Shown here: positions 9,352-17,945 of the stretch, in pieces | Numbering within the stretch: the first letter of the stretch is position 1 | Layout of the letters: the number at the start of each line of letters is the position of its first letter | Assembly: GCF_014694455.1 (NCBI RefSeq) | Contig: NZ_JAAUWT010000021.1 | Span: 21,702-85,701 of the forward strand | DNA: 64,000 nt | Direction: 5' to 3' | Source: Vibrio sp. S9_S30 | GTDB lineage: Bacteria > Pseudomonadota > Gammaproteobacteria > Enterobacterales > Vibrionaceae | The notes under the pieces: model-generated | Told to the model about the DNA's origin: nothing | The model's database searches: none | Seen by the model: the letters and a program-made list of their open reading frames with translations, nothing else | Made by a program: the position numbers and the translations under genes

Positions 9352-11148
9352 ATGGTAGATAGCGAAAATACATACAGTGAACGCGTTTCTCGCCTTGTGA
9401 GTTGGGGGCATTGGTTTGCCTTCTTCAACATCATTTCGGCAATGCTGATTGGTACGCGGTACATTACTCAGTCCCCATGGCCCGACACCTTTTTGGGGCA
9501 AGTCTATTTAGCCGTCTCTTGGCTTGGGCATTTTGCTTTTTTGGTTTTTGCTGTCTACATACTAGTGCTATTTCCGCTCACCTTTTTGGTGCCATCACGG
9601 AAATTGTTCCGTTTTCTTTCGGCGTGCTTTGCAACGGTCGGTCTCAGTGTTTTACTGCTTGATACGCAGGTTTATCAAAGCCTTCATTTGCATTTAAACC
9701 CAGTCATTTTTAATTTATTGATCAGTAAAGAAGGTAACTTTACGCCAGAGTGGCAACAATTTTTTATTTTTGTCCCTATTATCTTTTTAATGCAGCTAGC
9801 CTTAGCGGAATGGATATGGCGTAAAAAGAGAAAACTTGCCCATAAACACATTGGCAAACCAATTGCTGCCGTTTTTTTCGTGTGCTTTATTGCAAGCCAT
9901 CTAATCTACATCTGGGCAGATGCGTTCTTCTATAACCCCATCACCAGCCAACGCGCAAACTTCCCGCTTTCTTACCCCATGACAGCAAAGAGCTTTATGG
10001 AAAAGCATGGCTTGTTGGACAAAGAAGAATATTTGGATCGACTGGATAGCTATTCGGGCGATGTAAAACTGGTTCAATACCCGATAGAACCTTTGGTATA
10101 CGAAAGCAGAGGCAAAGCTCTAAACGTCTTAATCATCATGGTTGATAACCTGAGAGCCGATGCCGTTACGCCTAACACCATGCCAACGCTCAACGCCTAT
10201 GCAAAGAAACATTTGAATTACACCAATCATTATAGTGCCAGTAATGACACGTACGGTGTGTTTGGTTTGTTCTACGGTTTGCCAAGCAGCTATGCCGATA
10301 GCATAAAAGCACAACAAGAGCCGCCATTGTTCATTCAACTTTTGAAAAAGAAAAATTACAACTTCGGTTTATTTAGTGGCGACAACTTTGCAGACAAATT
10401 GTACCGTGACATCATTTTTAAAGACTTTTTGCCAGAAGATTCAACGGCCTCAGAAACAACAGACGATAAGGCGGCAATATCGAACTGGTCTACTTGGTTA
10501 GAATCTAAACCAAACCAGCCATGGTTTAGTTATGTCGAACTCAATGGGCTAGCCAACTTTGAATCGGCTCTCCCAACCATTCCAGGCAGCCAATTGGAAG
10601 CTCAACTGAAAGAAGGTTATATGAATTCAACGATGCAAGCAGACCAGCTATTGGCATCGATGTTTGAAAAGCTAGAACAATTGAAGCTAACCAATAATAC
10701 CGTGGTTATTGTGACATCGAACCACGGCACAGAATTTAATGAAACGAAGAGTAGCTCGTGGGGTTCCAGCACCAATTACAGTCGCTTTCAGCTTCAGGTG
10801 CCGATGATCATTCAGTGGCCAGGAAAAGAAGCGACAGAATTTACGCGTAAAACCAGTCATTTGGACTTATCGCCTACATTGATGCACCAAATCCTTGGTG
10901 TCAGTTCAAACCCGACAGATTACAGTAGCGGACGCAGTTTGTTTGATACCGATGAAAGGAACTGGATCATTGCAGGTAACCGACGAGAAGTCGCGATGAT
11001 TACAGACGATGAAACAACAGTTGTCGACCGATTTGGCAACTACAAAGTGTACGATTCTGAATACAACAGAAAACGCGATGACACCCCTAAACTCTCGATC
11101 TTAATGCAAGGCCTCACTGAACAGAAAAGATTTTACACCGAGCAATGA
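9352..11148 (+). CDS. yejM: Inner-membrane sulfatase-fold protein YejM (PbgA/LapC)
   Basis: A 598-residue protein with five hydrophobic helices in the first ~190 residues (DUF3413 region), then a periplasmic alkaline-phosphatase/sulfatase-like domain. The domain opens at about residue 262 (VLIIMVDNLRADAV) and has the late motif VVIVTSNHGTEF. In Enterobacteria the YejM/PbgA/LapC protein senses periplasmic lipopolysaccharide and controls LpxC turnover through LapB; that is family knowledge. It is likely an essential or near-essential gene here. It follows yejL closely and is followed by tRNA-Pro. No truncation is seen. Confidence 0.93.
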   Translation: MVDSENTYSERVSRLVSWGHWFAFFNIISAMLIGTRYITQSPWPDTFLGQVYLAVSWLGHFAFLVFAVYILVLFPLTFLVPSRKLFRFLSACFATVGLSVLLLDTQVYQSLHLHLNPVIFNLLISKEGNFTPEWQQFFIFVPIIFLMQLALAEWIWRKKRKLAHKHIGKPIAAVFFVCFIASHLIYIWADAFFYNPITSQRANFPLSYPMTAKSFMEKHGLLDKEEYLDRLDSYSGDVKLVQYPIEPLVYESRGKALNVLIIMVDNLRADAVTPNTMPTLNAYAKKHLNYTNHYSASNDTYGVFGLFYGLPSSYADSIKAQQEPPLFIQLLKKKNYNFGLFSGDNFADKLYRDIIFKDFLPEDSTASETTDDKAAISNWSTWLESKPNQPWFSYVELNGLANFESALPTIPGSQLEAQLKEGYMNSTMQADQLLASMFEKLEQLKLTNNTVVIVTSNHGTEFNETKSSSWGSSTNYSRFQLQVPMIIQWPGKEATEFTRKTSHLDLSPTLMHQILGVSSNPTDYSSGRSLFDTDERNWIIAGNRREVAMITDDETTVVDRFGNYKVYDSEYNRKRDDTPKLSILMQGLTEQKRFYTEQ

Positions 11149-11196
11149 CAGGTGAATAAATATCAAGCACTTGTTCATGGTAAAGGCTAAAAATCG

Positions 11197-11226
11197 TTGA
11201 CTCATAGCAAGAAAACCGTTTACAGT
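11197..11226 (+). promoter_or_regulatory. Probable promoter of tRNA-Pro
   Basis: TTGACT (-35) at 11197-11202 and TACAGT (-10) at 11221-11226 are separated by 18 bases, ending 8 bases before the mature tRNA 5' end. The spacing and position are right for a sigma-70 promoter. Confidence 0.5.
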
Positions 11227-11234
11227 GTTTTTAT

Positions 11235-11311
11235 CGGACTGTAGCGCAGCTTGGTAGCGCACTGTCATGGGGTGTCAGGGGTCGCTGGTTCAAATCCAGT
11301 CAGTCCGACCA
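11235..11311 (+). tRNA. tRNA-Pro (anticodon GGG)
   Basis: A 77-nucleotide cloverleaf. The acceptor stem CGGACTG pairs with CAGTCCG, followed by an encoded ACCA end. The D arm is TAGCGCAGCTTGGTAGCGC and the T arm GCTGG-TTCAAAT-CCAGT. The anticodon loop ATGGGGT gives GGG. The anticodon stem keeps the U-U mismatch also found in the E. coli proline GGG tRNA, which supports the assignment. Confidence 0.95.
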
Positions 11312-11315
11312 TGTT

Positions 11316-11346
11316 AAAAAAACCGCTGTTTTTACAGCGGTTTTTT
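11316..11346 (+). terminator. Terminator after tRNA-Pro
   Basis: Hairpin ACCGCTGT / ACAGCGGT with a TTTT loop, flanked by A-runs and followed by six T residues, directly after the tRNA 3' end. Confidence 0.9.
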
Positions 11347-11567
11347 GCATTTGCACTAAAGCAATTGCTTTATGACCTTGTTGGTTCACTCAACGGTCTT
11401 TATTGCCCCAATATCAAACAGAATTTCCATTCCCTTCAAGTCGGTGAATAATACACAGTGACTTAACACCAAGCTGCCGAAAAAACACACGAACTGATCA
11501 CCCTGCAATCAGTCATACTTCTTTTTTGATGGTTTTGACGTTTTTTCAATCAAACAAACCACTTAGG

Positions 11568-11596
11568 GGTTTACAAGGTTATCAACCCTATATAAT
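11568..11596 (+). promoter_or_regulatory. Probable promoter of tRNA-Ser
   Basis: A perfect TATAAT at 11591-11596 is followed 15 bases later by the tRNA 5' end. Upstream GGTTTACA offers a -35 element with 15 (TTTACA) or 17 (GGTTTA) bases of spacing. Confidence 0.55.
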
Positions 11597-11611
11597 ATGC
11601 GCTCCAGCAAC

Positions 11612-11702
11612 GGAGAGATGGCTGAGTGGTTGAAAGCACCGGTCTTGAAAACCGGCATACGTTAATAGCGTATCTAGGGTTCAAATCCCTATCTCTCCGC
11701 CA
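11612..11702 (+). tRNA. tRNA-Ser (anticodon TGA)
   Basis: A class II tRNA of 91 nucleotides. Acceptor stem GGAGAGA pairs with TCTCTCC; the discriminator G and CCA are encoded. Anticodon stem CCGGT / ACCGG encloses loop CTTGAAA, giving UGA. The long variable arm (TACGTTAATAGCGTA) and T arm TAGGG-TTCAAAT-CCCTA are typical of serine tRNAs. Confidence 0.95.
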
Positions 11703-11708
11703 CATTCT

Positions 11709-11741
11709 AAAAAGCCGCTGAATTTTTTCAGCGGCTTTTTT
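11709..11741 (+). terminator. Terminator after tRNA-Ser
   Basis: Long perfect hairpin AAAAAGCCGCTGAA / TTCAGCGGCTTTTTT immediately downstream of the tRNA, ending in a T-run. Confidence 0.9.
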
Positions 11742-11875
11742 GTGTATCATGCACTGAGAAGTCACTCATATCTATTGTTCTCAAATGTTAACTTTCACTC
11801 CCCCGCTTTTAAATCTCCATTGATTATCTTTTGGCACTCACCGATAATCAGTTTGTTCATTGATGAGGTACTACA

Positions 11876-12610
11876 ATGTCTTCAAAATTATCCAGTTTAG
11901 TATGGAGTTATAAAGCAGCCAAAGCAGAGGACAAACTACTTCTATTAGCGCTAGCAGAGTTAGCAGACAGAAAAGGAACGTTCTGTACTTCGATTACCGA
12001 ACTGCGTGATCTAACCGAATTAAGTGAAGGGGTTCTGAAAACGGTACTTCACCATTTAGTTCACAATGCTAATGGCTTGGTAACACTGCATAAAAGCCAG
12101 CCTCCATCACAGAAAGAATTTGTTGGTAAACTCAATTTAGGGCAGGCGACAAACCAAACACCTGAAAATAGCGTTGACTTGTATGCGCTGGCGCAACAGC
12201 AAAATGAACGCTTAATGCAATATCAAAATAATAACAAAGGGAAACTGAGCCGCACCCAGAAAGCTCAAATTACCCCACTGAATCGACGTTCTACTGAAAA
12301 ACAATATAGTGTCCTAGAAATACATATGGAAGAGATACCGCATTGGGCGGAAGGCTTGATGTACAAAAAAGGGGTTCATGGACGAAAGGACATTTGGGAT
12401 TCTTTTGTCATTGATGTGCACAACTCAGGTGAGAAAATCTTCACAATCAATCAGCTCACAAATAGACTGCATCAAAAAATAGAACATTATAAGAATGCTG
12501 TTTTTTCCAACTCAAATTCGAACAATGCGAATAGACCGGCGAAACAATCGGCATTAAGTGCTTTTGAAGAAAAATTCCAAGACTACCTTAATGATGATCT
12601 CGACGACTAG
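11876..12610 (+). CDS. Putative replication-initiation-like protein with N-terminal winged helix
   Basis: A 244-residue protein. Residues 1-80 look like a winged helix-turn-helix of the kind that opens phage and plasmid replication proteins: a conserved start SLVWSYKAAKAEDKLLLLALA, then ELRDLTELSEGVLKTVLHHL. The middle is Gln/Asn-rich linker. Residues 150-210 form a second helical domain that may be DnaT-like (WAEGLMYKKGVHGRKDIWDSF). It is the first of three co-directional genes and starts 173 bases behind tRNA-Ser. The name is inference from fold-like features; no confident family match was made. Confidence 0.5.
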   Translation: MSSKLSSLVWSYKAAKAEDKLLLLALAELADRKGTFCTSITELRDLTELSEGVLKTVLHHLVHNANGLVTLHKSQPPSQKEFVGKLNLGQATNQTPENSVDLYALAQQQNERLMQYQNNNKGKLSRTQKAQITPLNRRSTEKQYSVLEIHMEEIPHWAEGLMYKKGVHGRKDIWDSFVIDVHNSGEKIFTINQLTNRLHQKIEHYKNAVFSNSNSNNANRPAKQSALSAFEEKFQDYLNDDLDD

Positions 12611-12665
12611 ACTCACTATATATTTGCTCTAGCTTGAAATTTAACTAAATTATACGGTCCAAAAT

Positions 12666-13571
12666 ATGAGTGATAACTTTAACAAGCCACAAAACGTATC
12701 AGACCTTGGTATTTCGTTTGAAGAGCGTTTAGAACAGTTAGGCAAAGCAGCTAAGCAAAATCAATCCACCTCAAGCTCCTCATACCAAACGAATCATCCC
12801 AAGAGTAAAACCGATGTCGCCACAACCACTTCAGACTCTTCTCGTCTGACCAATACCAGATCTCAGCTCGCACTTGACGAATACAAAAAACAGGGGAAAA
12901 GCAAACAGATACTAAAAGTCTGGTTTATGTTGATGCAAGCGTTTGACTCGAAAATGAAGCATTTCTTTGGAGAGGAACCCGACGTACATTTTATGAAGTT
13001 CGCAGTCTCTCTAACGCCTGAGTCATACTTACGATTGGAAGCTAACCTTTTAGAGAGACTAGATGAAGATAGGGAATGGCCCCCTTCGTTAGTTCGGCTT
13101 AGACAACTTGCAAATTCACCAACAAAAGAAACCATGTATCGAGCGAGGCGAAATCTGTTTCATCATCCGATCCCTTTTCAAGAACTTGATCGTGTTGAAA
13201 AATTCATCAAGCGATACAAGATGAATGAAGTCAGAAAATTCTCGGACAGGAACTTCGAAAGCGAGTTCAATAGAAAATATACGCAATGGTTCCGAGAAGT
13301 ACTACTCGAAAACATGGATCATAAATTTGAAGAACAGCAACTCATCGCGAGCCAACATATGAACACCCATGTCCAAACGGAAAATGATCGACAAATAGAC
13401 AACATCATAGCGAATGGCAAAGCATTTGAGCATAAACTCGGCAGTAGAATTCTGGCTACGATCCGGAAAAAGAGTGAGGTCGCAGACTCAACAGTTTCTA
13501 TTGAAGAAATTGAAGAAATTGAGCAAAAAAAGCTGGCTGAGAAAATTATCAGCAAGACAGGTGATCACTAG
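12666..13571 (+). CDS. Hypothetical protein, possible phage replication P-like partner
   Basis: A 301-residue soluble protein with no membrane segment. The N-terminal ~75 residues are Ser/Thr-rich and low in order. From about residue 80 it is helical and charged (KQILKVWFMLMQAFDSKMKH, then a PSLVRLRQLANS segment). In phages, a P-type helicase-recruiting protein often follows an O-type initiator; the order and the central helical region fit that idea loosely, but no motif proves it. The ribosome site is weak. The stop overlaps the start of the next gene by one base, so translation is probably coupled. Confidence 0.5.
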   Translation: MSDNFNKPQNVSDLGISFEERLEQLGKAAKQNQSTSSSSYQTNHPKSKTDVATTTSDSSRLTNTRSQLALDEYKKQGKSKQILKVWFMLMQAFDSKMKHFFGEEPDVHFMKFAVSLTPESYLRLEANLLERLDEDREWPPSLVRLRQLANSPTKETMYRARRNLFHHPIPFQELDRVEKFIKRYKMNEVRKFSDRNFESEFNRKYTQWFREVLLENMDHKFEEQQLIASQHMNTHVQTENDRQIDNIIANGKAFEHKLGSRILATIRKKSEVADSTVSIEEIEEIEQKKLAEKIISKTGDH

Positions 13572-14263
13572 TGCGTGACTTTGAAATCCTAGAAAAGTGC
13601 GAACATTATTTTCGATGTAACATTGACGGCACTGTAGGCAAACACTGCCGAATCATCATTGATGAGTTCAGCCAAGATTTACCTCTCGGTCATTTTAAAC
13701 TTCATGTTGAAGAAATTACCGACAAGCAATCTCATCACGCCTCTGACGCTGTATTTAAACTGACTTTACCTCTTTCTCAACAGGATTCTATTGCTATTTG
13801 TACACTTAATACGGGGAAAAAAAATGTTTTCACCTATAAAGAGTGTTTGAGACTTGGGGGAAAGTGGGAACCAATTCTGAATGAATGGGTATTTTCTGCG
13901 TCCGTTCAACGTAAAGTCGAACAACTCAGCAACATAGTCCACTCAGCGCCTATTACCGTTGAAGCTGAATTTAAAGAGACATTGTCCGAATCCAACAAGG
14001 GGTTAACGTTATTTGGCTTTGAGCTTGTCAAAGGGCTTAAAATCAACCATCTACCCATCTTTCACAAAGGGGTAACTCTACAAAAAGGAGATATCTCGTT
14101 CATTCCTGGTAAAAACTCAAAAACAATTGTTCGTGCCGGAACCGTCATTCGTATCACTGTTCCCGAGCTAATACTCACCTCAAAAAATTATAGAGAGGAC
14201 TATCTAGCGGCAGTGAATATAAAAACTATCCGGGGTAGAAAACCGGGTAAACGAACCTACTAG
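13571..14263 (+). CDS. Hypothetical protein, third gene of replication-like module
   Basis: A 230-residue protein starting at GTG, whose first base is the last base of the preceding stop (TAGTG); AGGTG lies upstream. No family was recognised. The sequence is rich in alternating beta-type residues with several short repeats of hydrophobic strands. It ends in a very basic tail (KTIRGRKPGKRTY), which suggests nucleic-acid contact. It is probably expressed with the two genes before it. Confidence 0.55.
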   Translation: MRDFEILEKCEHYFRCNIDGTVGKHCRIIIDEFSQDLPLGHFKLHVEEITDKQSHHASDAVFKLTLPLSQQDSIAICTLNTGKKNVFTYKECLRLGGKWEPILNEWVFSASVQRKVEQLSNIVHSAPITVEAEFKETLSESNKGLTLFGFELVKGLKINHLPIFHKGVTLQKGDISFIPGKNSKTIVRAGTVIRITVPELILTSKNYREDYLAAVNIKTIRGRKPGKRTY

Positions 14264-14325
14264 CTCCTTTTTTACTTCAAACAGCGGTCATCTTCGTCTG
14301 ATGCTGGGTCGGGTTACCTTGTCAA

Positions 14326-15027
14326 TTATCCTTTGACTCGCGTGACAATGTGTTGCGCCAACAATTCAGATGCGTCGTAAACTGGCAGTGACGATTGCAA
14401 GCTTTCCGAAATCACTGACAACTCAGTACACGCAATCACCAAGCAGCCTACGCCTTGCGCTTTTAACTGTTCTGCCGCCTGTGAAAAGTGCGCCAGATCG
14501 TGCTCGTCATACGCTTTGGCTTTCACTTTTTTGATCAAATCCATCAACTGGTTTTGCAAAACTTCTTGCGGGAAGACAGGTGTTAACTCACGCTTCTCAA
14601 ATACAGGCTGATAAAGCTCGGTTTTGATCAACGCCGTCGAGGCCAACATACCGACTTGGTGAATATCTGAGTGTTGCTGCCGAAGGGTGCCGGCGACTAA
14701 TTCCGGTAAATTTACCACAGGAATCGATACCGCTTGCTGCGCATCAGAATAATACCAGTGCGCAGTATTGCAAGGCATAACCAGAAAGTCTGCCCCTGCC
14801 GACTCCAACCTTTTCGCCATGTCGGCGATCACTGGAGCTGGGCTTTCCCCAGTGCCTTCGATGATGGCTTTAATTCGAGAAGGCACTTTGGGGTTATTGT
14901 CGACGATCATGTGGATATGGTCGATGTCATCGCTTGCAGGCGTCAAGGCTATCACTCTATGCATTAAGTCGACCGTGGCTTCTGGTCCCATTCCACCGAT
15001 GATGCCTACAACAAGTTCACGCTTCAT
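14326..15027 (-). CDS. Aspartate/glutamate racemase-family protein (possible cysteate or acidic amino acid racemase)
   Basis: A PLP-independent racemase of 233 residues. Both catalytic cysteines are present: Cys86 in MPCNTAHWYY and Cys200 in VIACTELSV. The N-terminal GIIGGMGPEATVDL motif is typical of the aspartate racemase branch. The start at 15027 has a strong ribosome site (AAGGAGTTCTGGA); a longer frame starting at 15066 would overlap the transporter gene. It is the last gene of the seven-gene minus-strand cluster starting with the CuyA-like lyase. In that context it could interconvert D- and L-cysteate so that a stereospecific lyase can act; this is inference, and D/L-aspartate is the default substrate. 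Confidence 0.8.
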   Translation of the reverse strand: MKRELVVGIIGGMGPEATVDLMHRVIALTPASDDIDHIHMIVDNNPKVPSRIKAIIEGTGESPAPVIADMAKRLESAGADFLVMPCNTAHWYYSDAQQAVSIPVVNLPELVAGTLRQQHSDIHQVGMLASTALIKTELYQPVFEKRELTPVFPQEVLQNQLMDLIKKVKAKAYDEHDLAHFSQAAEQLKAQGVGCLVIACTELSVISESLQSSLPVYDASELLAQHIVTRVKG

Positions 15028-15038
15028 TCCAGAACTCC

Positions 15039-16319
15039 TTAATATCCAATCAAGCTGGGTAGCCACATAACGGTTTCAGGTATGTACGCCATAAGTAACA
15101 CGATACCAATTTCCACCAGCACAAACGGAATGGCTTTCACCGATATTTCTTCTATCGAAACCTTAGCAATACTGGAACTGATGAACATGTTCTCCCCAAG
15201 TGGCGGGGTCGAAAACCCAATCTCACAGCAACACACTAATACCACCCCAAAGTGAATGGGGTGCACACCCAAACTCACCATCACTGGCAGAAGTACGGGC
15301 GTCACGATCATGATGGTTGCCAGTGTTTCCATGAACATGCCCACGAAGATAAGGAAAACAATCACAATCAGCCAGATCAGCGCTAAGTTGTCGGTCAGAG
15401 CCAGTAAGCCATCAGCGATCACAGCAGGGGTATCGTTTTCCACCAGAATACGACCAAACGCGGTTGCCGTGAACATAATGATCAGTACACGCCCAGTAAG
15501 CCATGTGGTTGAGTTGAGTGATTCTTTGATTCCCGGAATAGAAAGCTCTCGGTAGATAAAAATGCCCACAAATAGCGTATAAAAGACCGAAACAACCGCG
15601 GCCTCGGTTGGCGTAAACAAGCCTGAATAGATTCCCCCCAGAATCACAACCGGCGCTAACATCGCCCAAATACCATCTCTTAACGCTTTGCGCAGCGATC
15701 CTTTGGCCCTATTCTCGCCAGCGGAATAGCCTTTCTTTTTACTGATCAGATAATTGGTCAGCATAAGACCAAAAGCCAGTAAGATGCCGGGAATGACGCC
15801 TGCTATGAAAAGCTGAGTGATCGACTCGCTCGCGGTCACGCCATAAATTACCATTGGGATACTCGGGGGAATTACCACGCCCAAGCCACCAGAAGAGGCG
15901 GTTAACGCAGCGGAATACCCTTTGTTGTAACCTTTGTCGACTAAAGCAGGAATCATCAACATACCAACAGCCGCCGTGGTGGCAGGTCCAGAGCCGGATA
16001 TTGCGCCAAAAAACATACTGGCCAAGATAGCGGAAAATCCCAGCCCACCCGCCATATTGCCGGCCAGTAATTCGGCAATATTGACCAATCGACGAGAGAT
16101 ACCAGAGGCTTGCATTAACGCCCCCGACAAAATAAACGCTGGCAACGCCATGATGGGGAAAGAATCCACGGCTGCCCAAGCCGTTTGAACCAGAGAAATG
16201 AAATCGTCGCCCGTAGCGATGTACACTGCCATTGCCGAAGCACCTAGCGCAACCACGATGGGGGCTCCAATCACAAGGAAGAAGAAAAACATACTGAATA
16301 AGACAAACGGTGCCGTCAT
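15039..16319 (-). CDS. TRAP transporter large membrane subunit (DctM family)
   Basis: Integral membrane subunit of a tripartite ATP-independent periplasmic transporter that imports a carboxylate or sulfonate using the Na+ gradient. It has about 426 residues and 11-12 hydrophobic helices. Characteristic segments are SGSGPATTAAVG, GVVIPPSIPMVIYG and FTPTEAAVVSVFY, all typical of DctM. The start at ATG 16319 is preceded by AAAGGAATTTG; a TTG at 16325 is also in frame. It lies between the small-subunit gene and the racemase in one operon. The substrate cannot be read from this subunit. Confidence 0.93.
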   Translation of the reverse strand: MTAPFVLFSMFFFFLVIGAPIVVALGASAMAVYIATGDDFISLVQTAWAAVDSFPIMALPAFILSGALMQASGISRRLVNIAELLAGNMAGGLGFSAILASMFFGAISGSGPATTAAVGMLMIPALVDKGYNKGYSAALTASSGGLGVVIPPSIPMVIYGVTASESITQLFIAGVIPGILLAFGLMLTNYLISKKKGYSAGENRAKGSLRKALRDGIWAMLAPVVILGGIYSGLFTPTEAAVVSVFYTLFVGIFIYRELSIPGIKESLNSTTWLTGRVLIIMFTATAFGRILVENDTPAVIADGLLALTDNLALIWLIVIVFLIFVGMFMETLATIMIVTPVLLPVMVSLGVHPIHFGVVLVCCCEIGFSTPPLGENMFISSSIAKVSIEEISVKAIPFVLVEIGIVLLMAYIPETVMWLPSLIGY

Positions 16320-16360
16320 AATCAAATTCCTTTGAGAAAATTCACGATCAGCATGCGAAC

Positions 16361-16867
16361 TTAAACGCTCTGCACATCGTCCACGTCTTTAAACTCGACC
16401 CCCTTCACCAGCTTCAGGTAATTCACCTGAATGATCCGAACAATGGTGAGAGAAAATGAAATAGGGAAAATAAAATAGAGAAACGCCATCGACCACCCTA
16501 AAGCTGGCGACTTAAACGGAAATTCCATCAAACTTTGAATCACTTCGATGCTTTTAAAAATCATTAACGCGTTAAACAACACCCAAAACACATCGCCAAT
16601 ACATTCGATGGCTTTTCTGATTGTGGCTGGCAGCATTTTCAAGTGGAATGTCACACGGTTATGTGCCGACAAGCGTGCCGCGTAGGAAGATCCCAAAAAT
16701 ACGAACCACACAAAGGCAAAACGGGATAACTCTTCGCTCCAAGGAATGCCGTAGTTGAACACTACCCTCATAACAACCTGAACAAACAACAACGTAATGA
16801 ACAAGCAGAGTAAAAACTGGCACACGTAATTCTCTAGCTTATCCAGCACTTTTAAACGCTCTAACAT
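16361..16867 (-). CDS. TRAP transporter small membrane subunit (DctQ family)
   Basis: A 168-residue protein with four hydrophobic helices, the DctQ topology. It contains the motif LFVQVVMRVVFNYGIPWSEELSRFAFVW in which the WSEE(L)SR element is the family signature. It pairs with the adjacent DctM. It starts with AAGGAGGGCTT before the ATG and follows the binding-protein gene by 57 bases. Confidence 0.9.
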   Translation of the reverse strand: MLERLKVLDKLENYVCQFLLCLFITLLFVQVVMRVVFNYGIPWSEELSRFAFVWFVFLGSSYAARLSAHNRVTFHLKMLPATIRKAIECIGDVFWVLFNALMIFKSIEVIQSLMEFPFKSPALGWSMAFLYFIFPISFSLTIVRIIQVNYLKLVKGVEFKDVDDVQSV

Positions 16868-16924
16868 AAGCCCTCCTTAGGTTCTGAGACAATAAGGGGC
16901 AGCCTACGCTGCCCCAGTATCGTC

Positions 16925-17908
16925 TTATTGCATTTTGCGGATCACATCATCAAAGCTGGCTTTGCCACCGATGGATTCGTAAAACGCAGGCCATACTTTG
17001 TCTTTCGCTATTTGAATCCACTGGTCTTCATCTTGAAGGGTCGACACTTCTACGCCATTGGCGATCATGTTTTGCTTGGCTTTCTCGGCCTCGGTCATCT
17101 GGAAAACCAGTGCGTACTGCTGCGCTTCCAACCCTGCGCGAGTCAGAATGGCTTGATGCTCTGGGCTTAACTTATCGAAGGTGCGCTTACCCATCAGCAT
17201 GGGTTGCAAAGAATATTGATGGTGCACTTCCGTTAAGTACTTTTGCACCTCGTAGAACTTCATGGTGTTGTTCACGATGTACGGGTTGTCTTGCCCATCC
17301 ACCACTTTTTGTTGCAGCGCAGTGAAAGTTTCGGTCCACGCCATGGCAATAGGGTTCGCACCCCACGCTTCCCAAGACGCCAGCATGATGGAATTTTGAG
17401 GTACGCGAATCTTCATGCCTTTCACGTCTGCCAAGCTCTTCACTGGACGTTTCGAGTTAGTGAGATGACGGAAGTTAGAATACGTCCAGCCAAGAATGTT
17501 CACCGCGGCTTCTTGGTTGGCGAGTTCATTCCAATATACCCCCAGCTCACCCGTGGTGACTTTTACCGCATCGGCTGAATTAGTGATCAGATAAGGCATG
17601 GTGAGCGCACCCAGTTTCTGAGAAAACGGCGTGACGTTCCCAATGCCCACTAACGCCATATCCAAGGTGCCAAGGCGCGTATTTTGCACCATTTCTGTTT
17701 CGCTACCCAACGCCCCATTGGGATACAGTTTGACTTTGATTTCGCCGTCTGAATACCCTTCCACTAATTGCTTAAATCGTGTCGCGTATGCCCCTTGATC
17801 CGAGTTAATCGGGTCACCCATTCCAACCTTCATGGTTTTTGCACTGGCCATCATTGGCAGCAAAAGACACGACAATGCGAGAAACGTTGTCATTCGCTTG
17901 AATTTCAT
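16925..17908 (-). CDS. TRAP transporter periplasmic substrate-binding protein (DctP family)
   Basis: A 327-residue secreted binding protein with a clear N-terminal signal peptide (MKFKRMTTFLALSCLLLPMMASA, cleaved near residue 23). It has DctP landmarks: FSQKLGALTMPYL, the conserved Arg-containing IRVPQNS segment in the ligand pocket, and PMAWTETFTALQQ-like VDGQDNP. It captures the substrate for the DctQM permease. Gene order lyase-dehydrogenase-aminotransferase-DctP-DctQ-DctM-racemase suggests the ligand is the compound degraded by those enzymes, possibly a C3 sulfonate or acidic amino acid. Confidence 0.92.
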   Translation of the reverse strand: MKFKRMTTFLALSCLLLPMMASAKTMKVGMGDPINSDQGAYATRFKQLVEGYSDGEIKVKLYPNGALGSETEMVQNTRLGTLDMALVGIGNVTPFSQKLGALTMPYLITNSADAVKVTTGELGVYWNELANQEAAVNILGWTYSNFRHLTNSKRPVKSLADVKGMKIRVPQNSIMLASWEAWGANPIAMAWTETFTALQQKVVDGQDNPYIVNNTMKFYEVQKYLTEVHHQYSLQPMLMGKRTFDKLSPEHQAILTRAGLEAQQYALVFQMTEAEKAKQNMIANGVEVSTLQDEDQWIQIAKDKVWPAFYESIGGKASFDDVIRKMQ

Positions 17909-17945
17909 TTCCTTTTCCTCTTAGTTTGTTGTGGTTAACGACCCA

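Noticed and set aside
11251..11451. Open frame spanning tRNA-Pro
   Set aside because: It overlaps the tRNA and its terminator, so it cannot be a real gene.
11612..14325. Direct-repeat attachment sites flanking the module next to tRNA-Ser
   Set aside because: I looked for a second copy of the tRNA 3' end before 14.3 kb and found none, and no integrase is present. An integrated element is therefore only a hypothesis.
15739..16179. Minus-strand frames overlapping the TRAP large-subunit gene
   Set aside because: They are alternative frames of a strongly coding membrane gene and lack ribosome sites or motifs.
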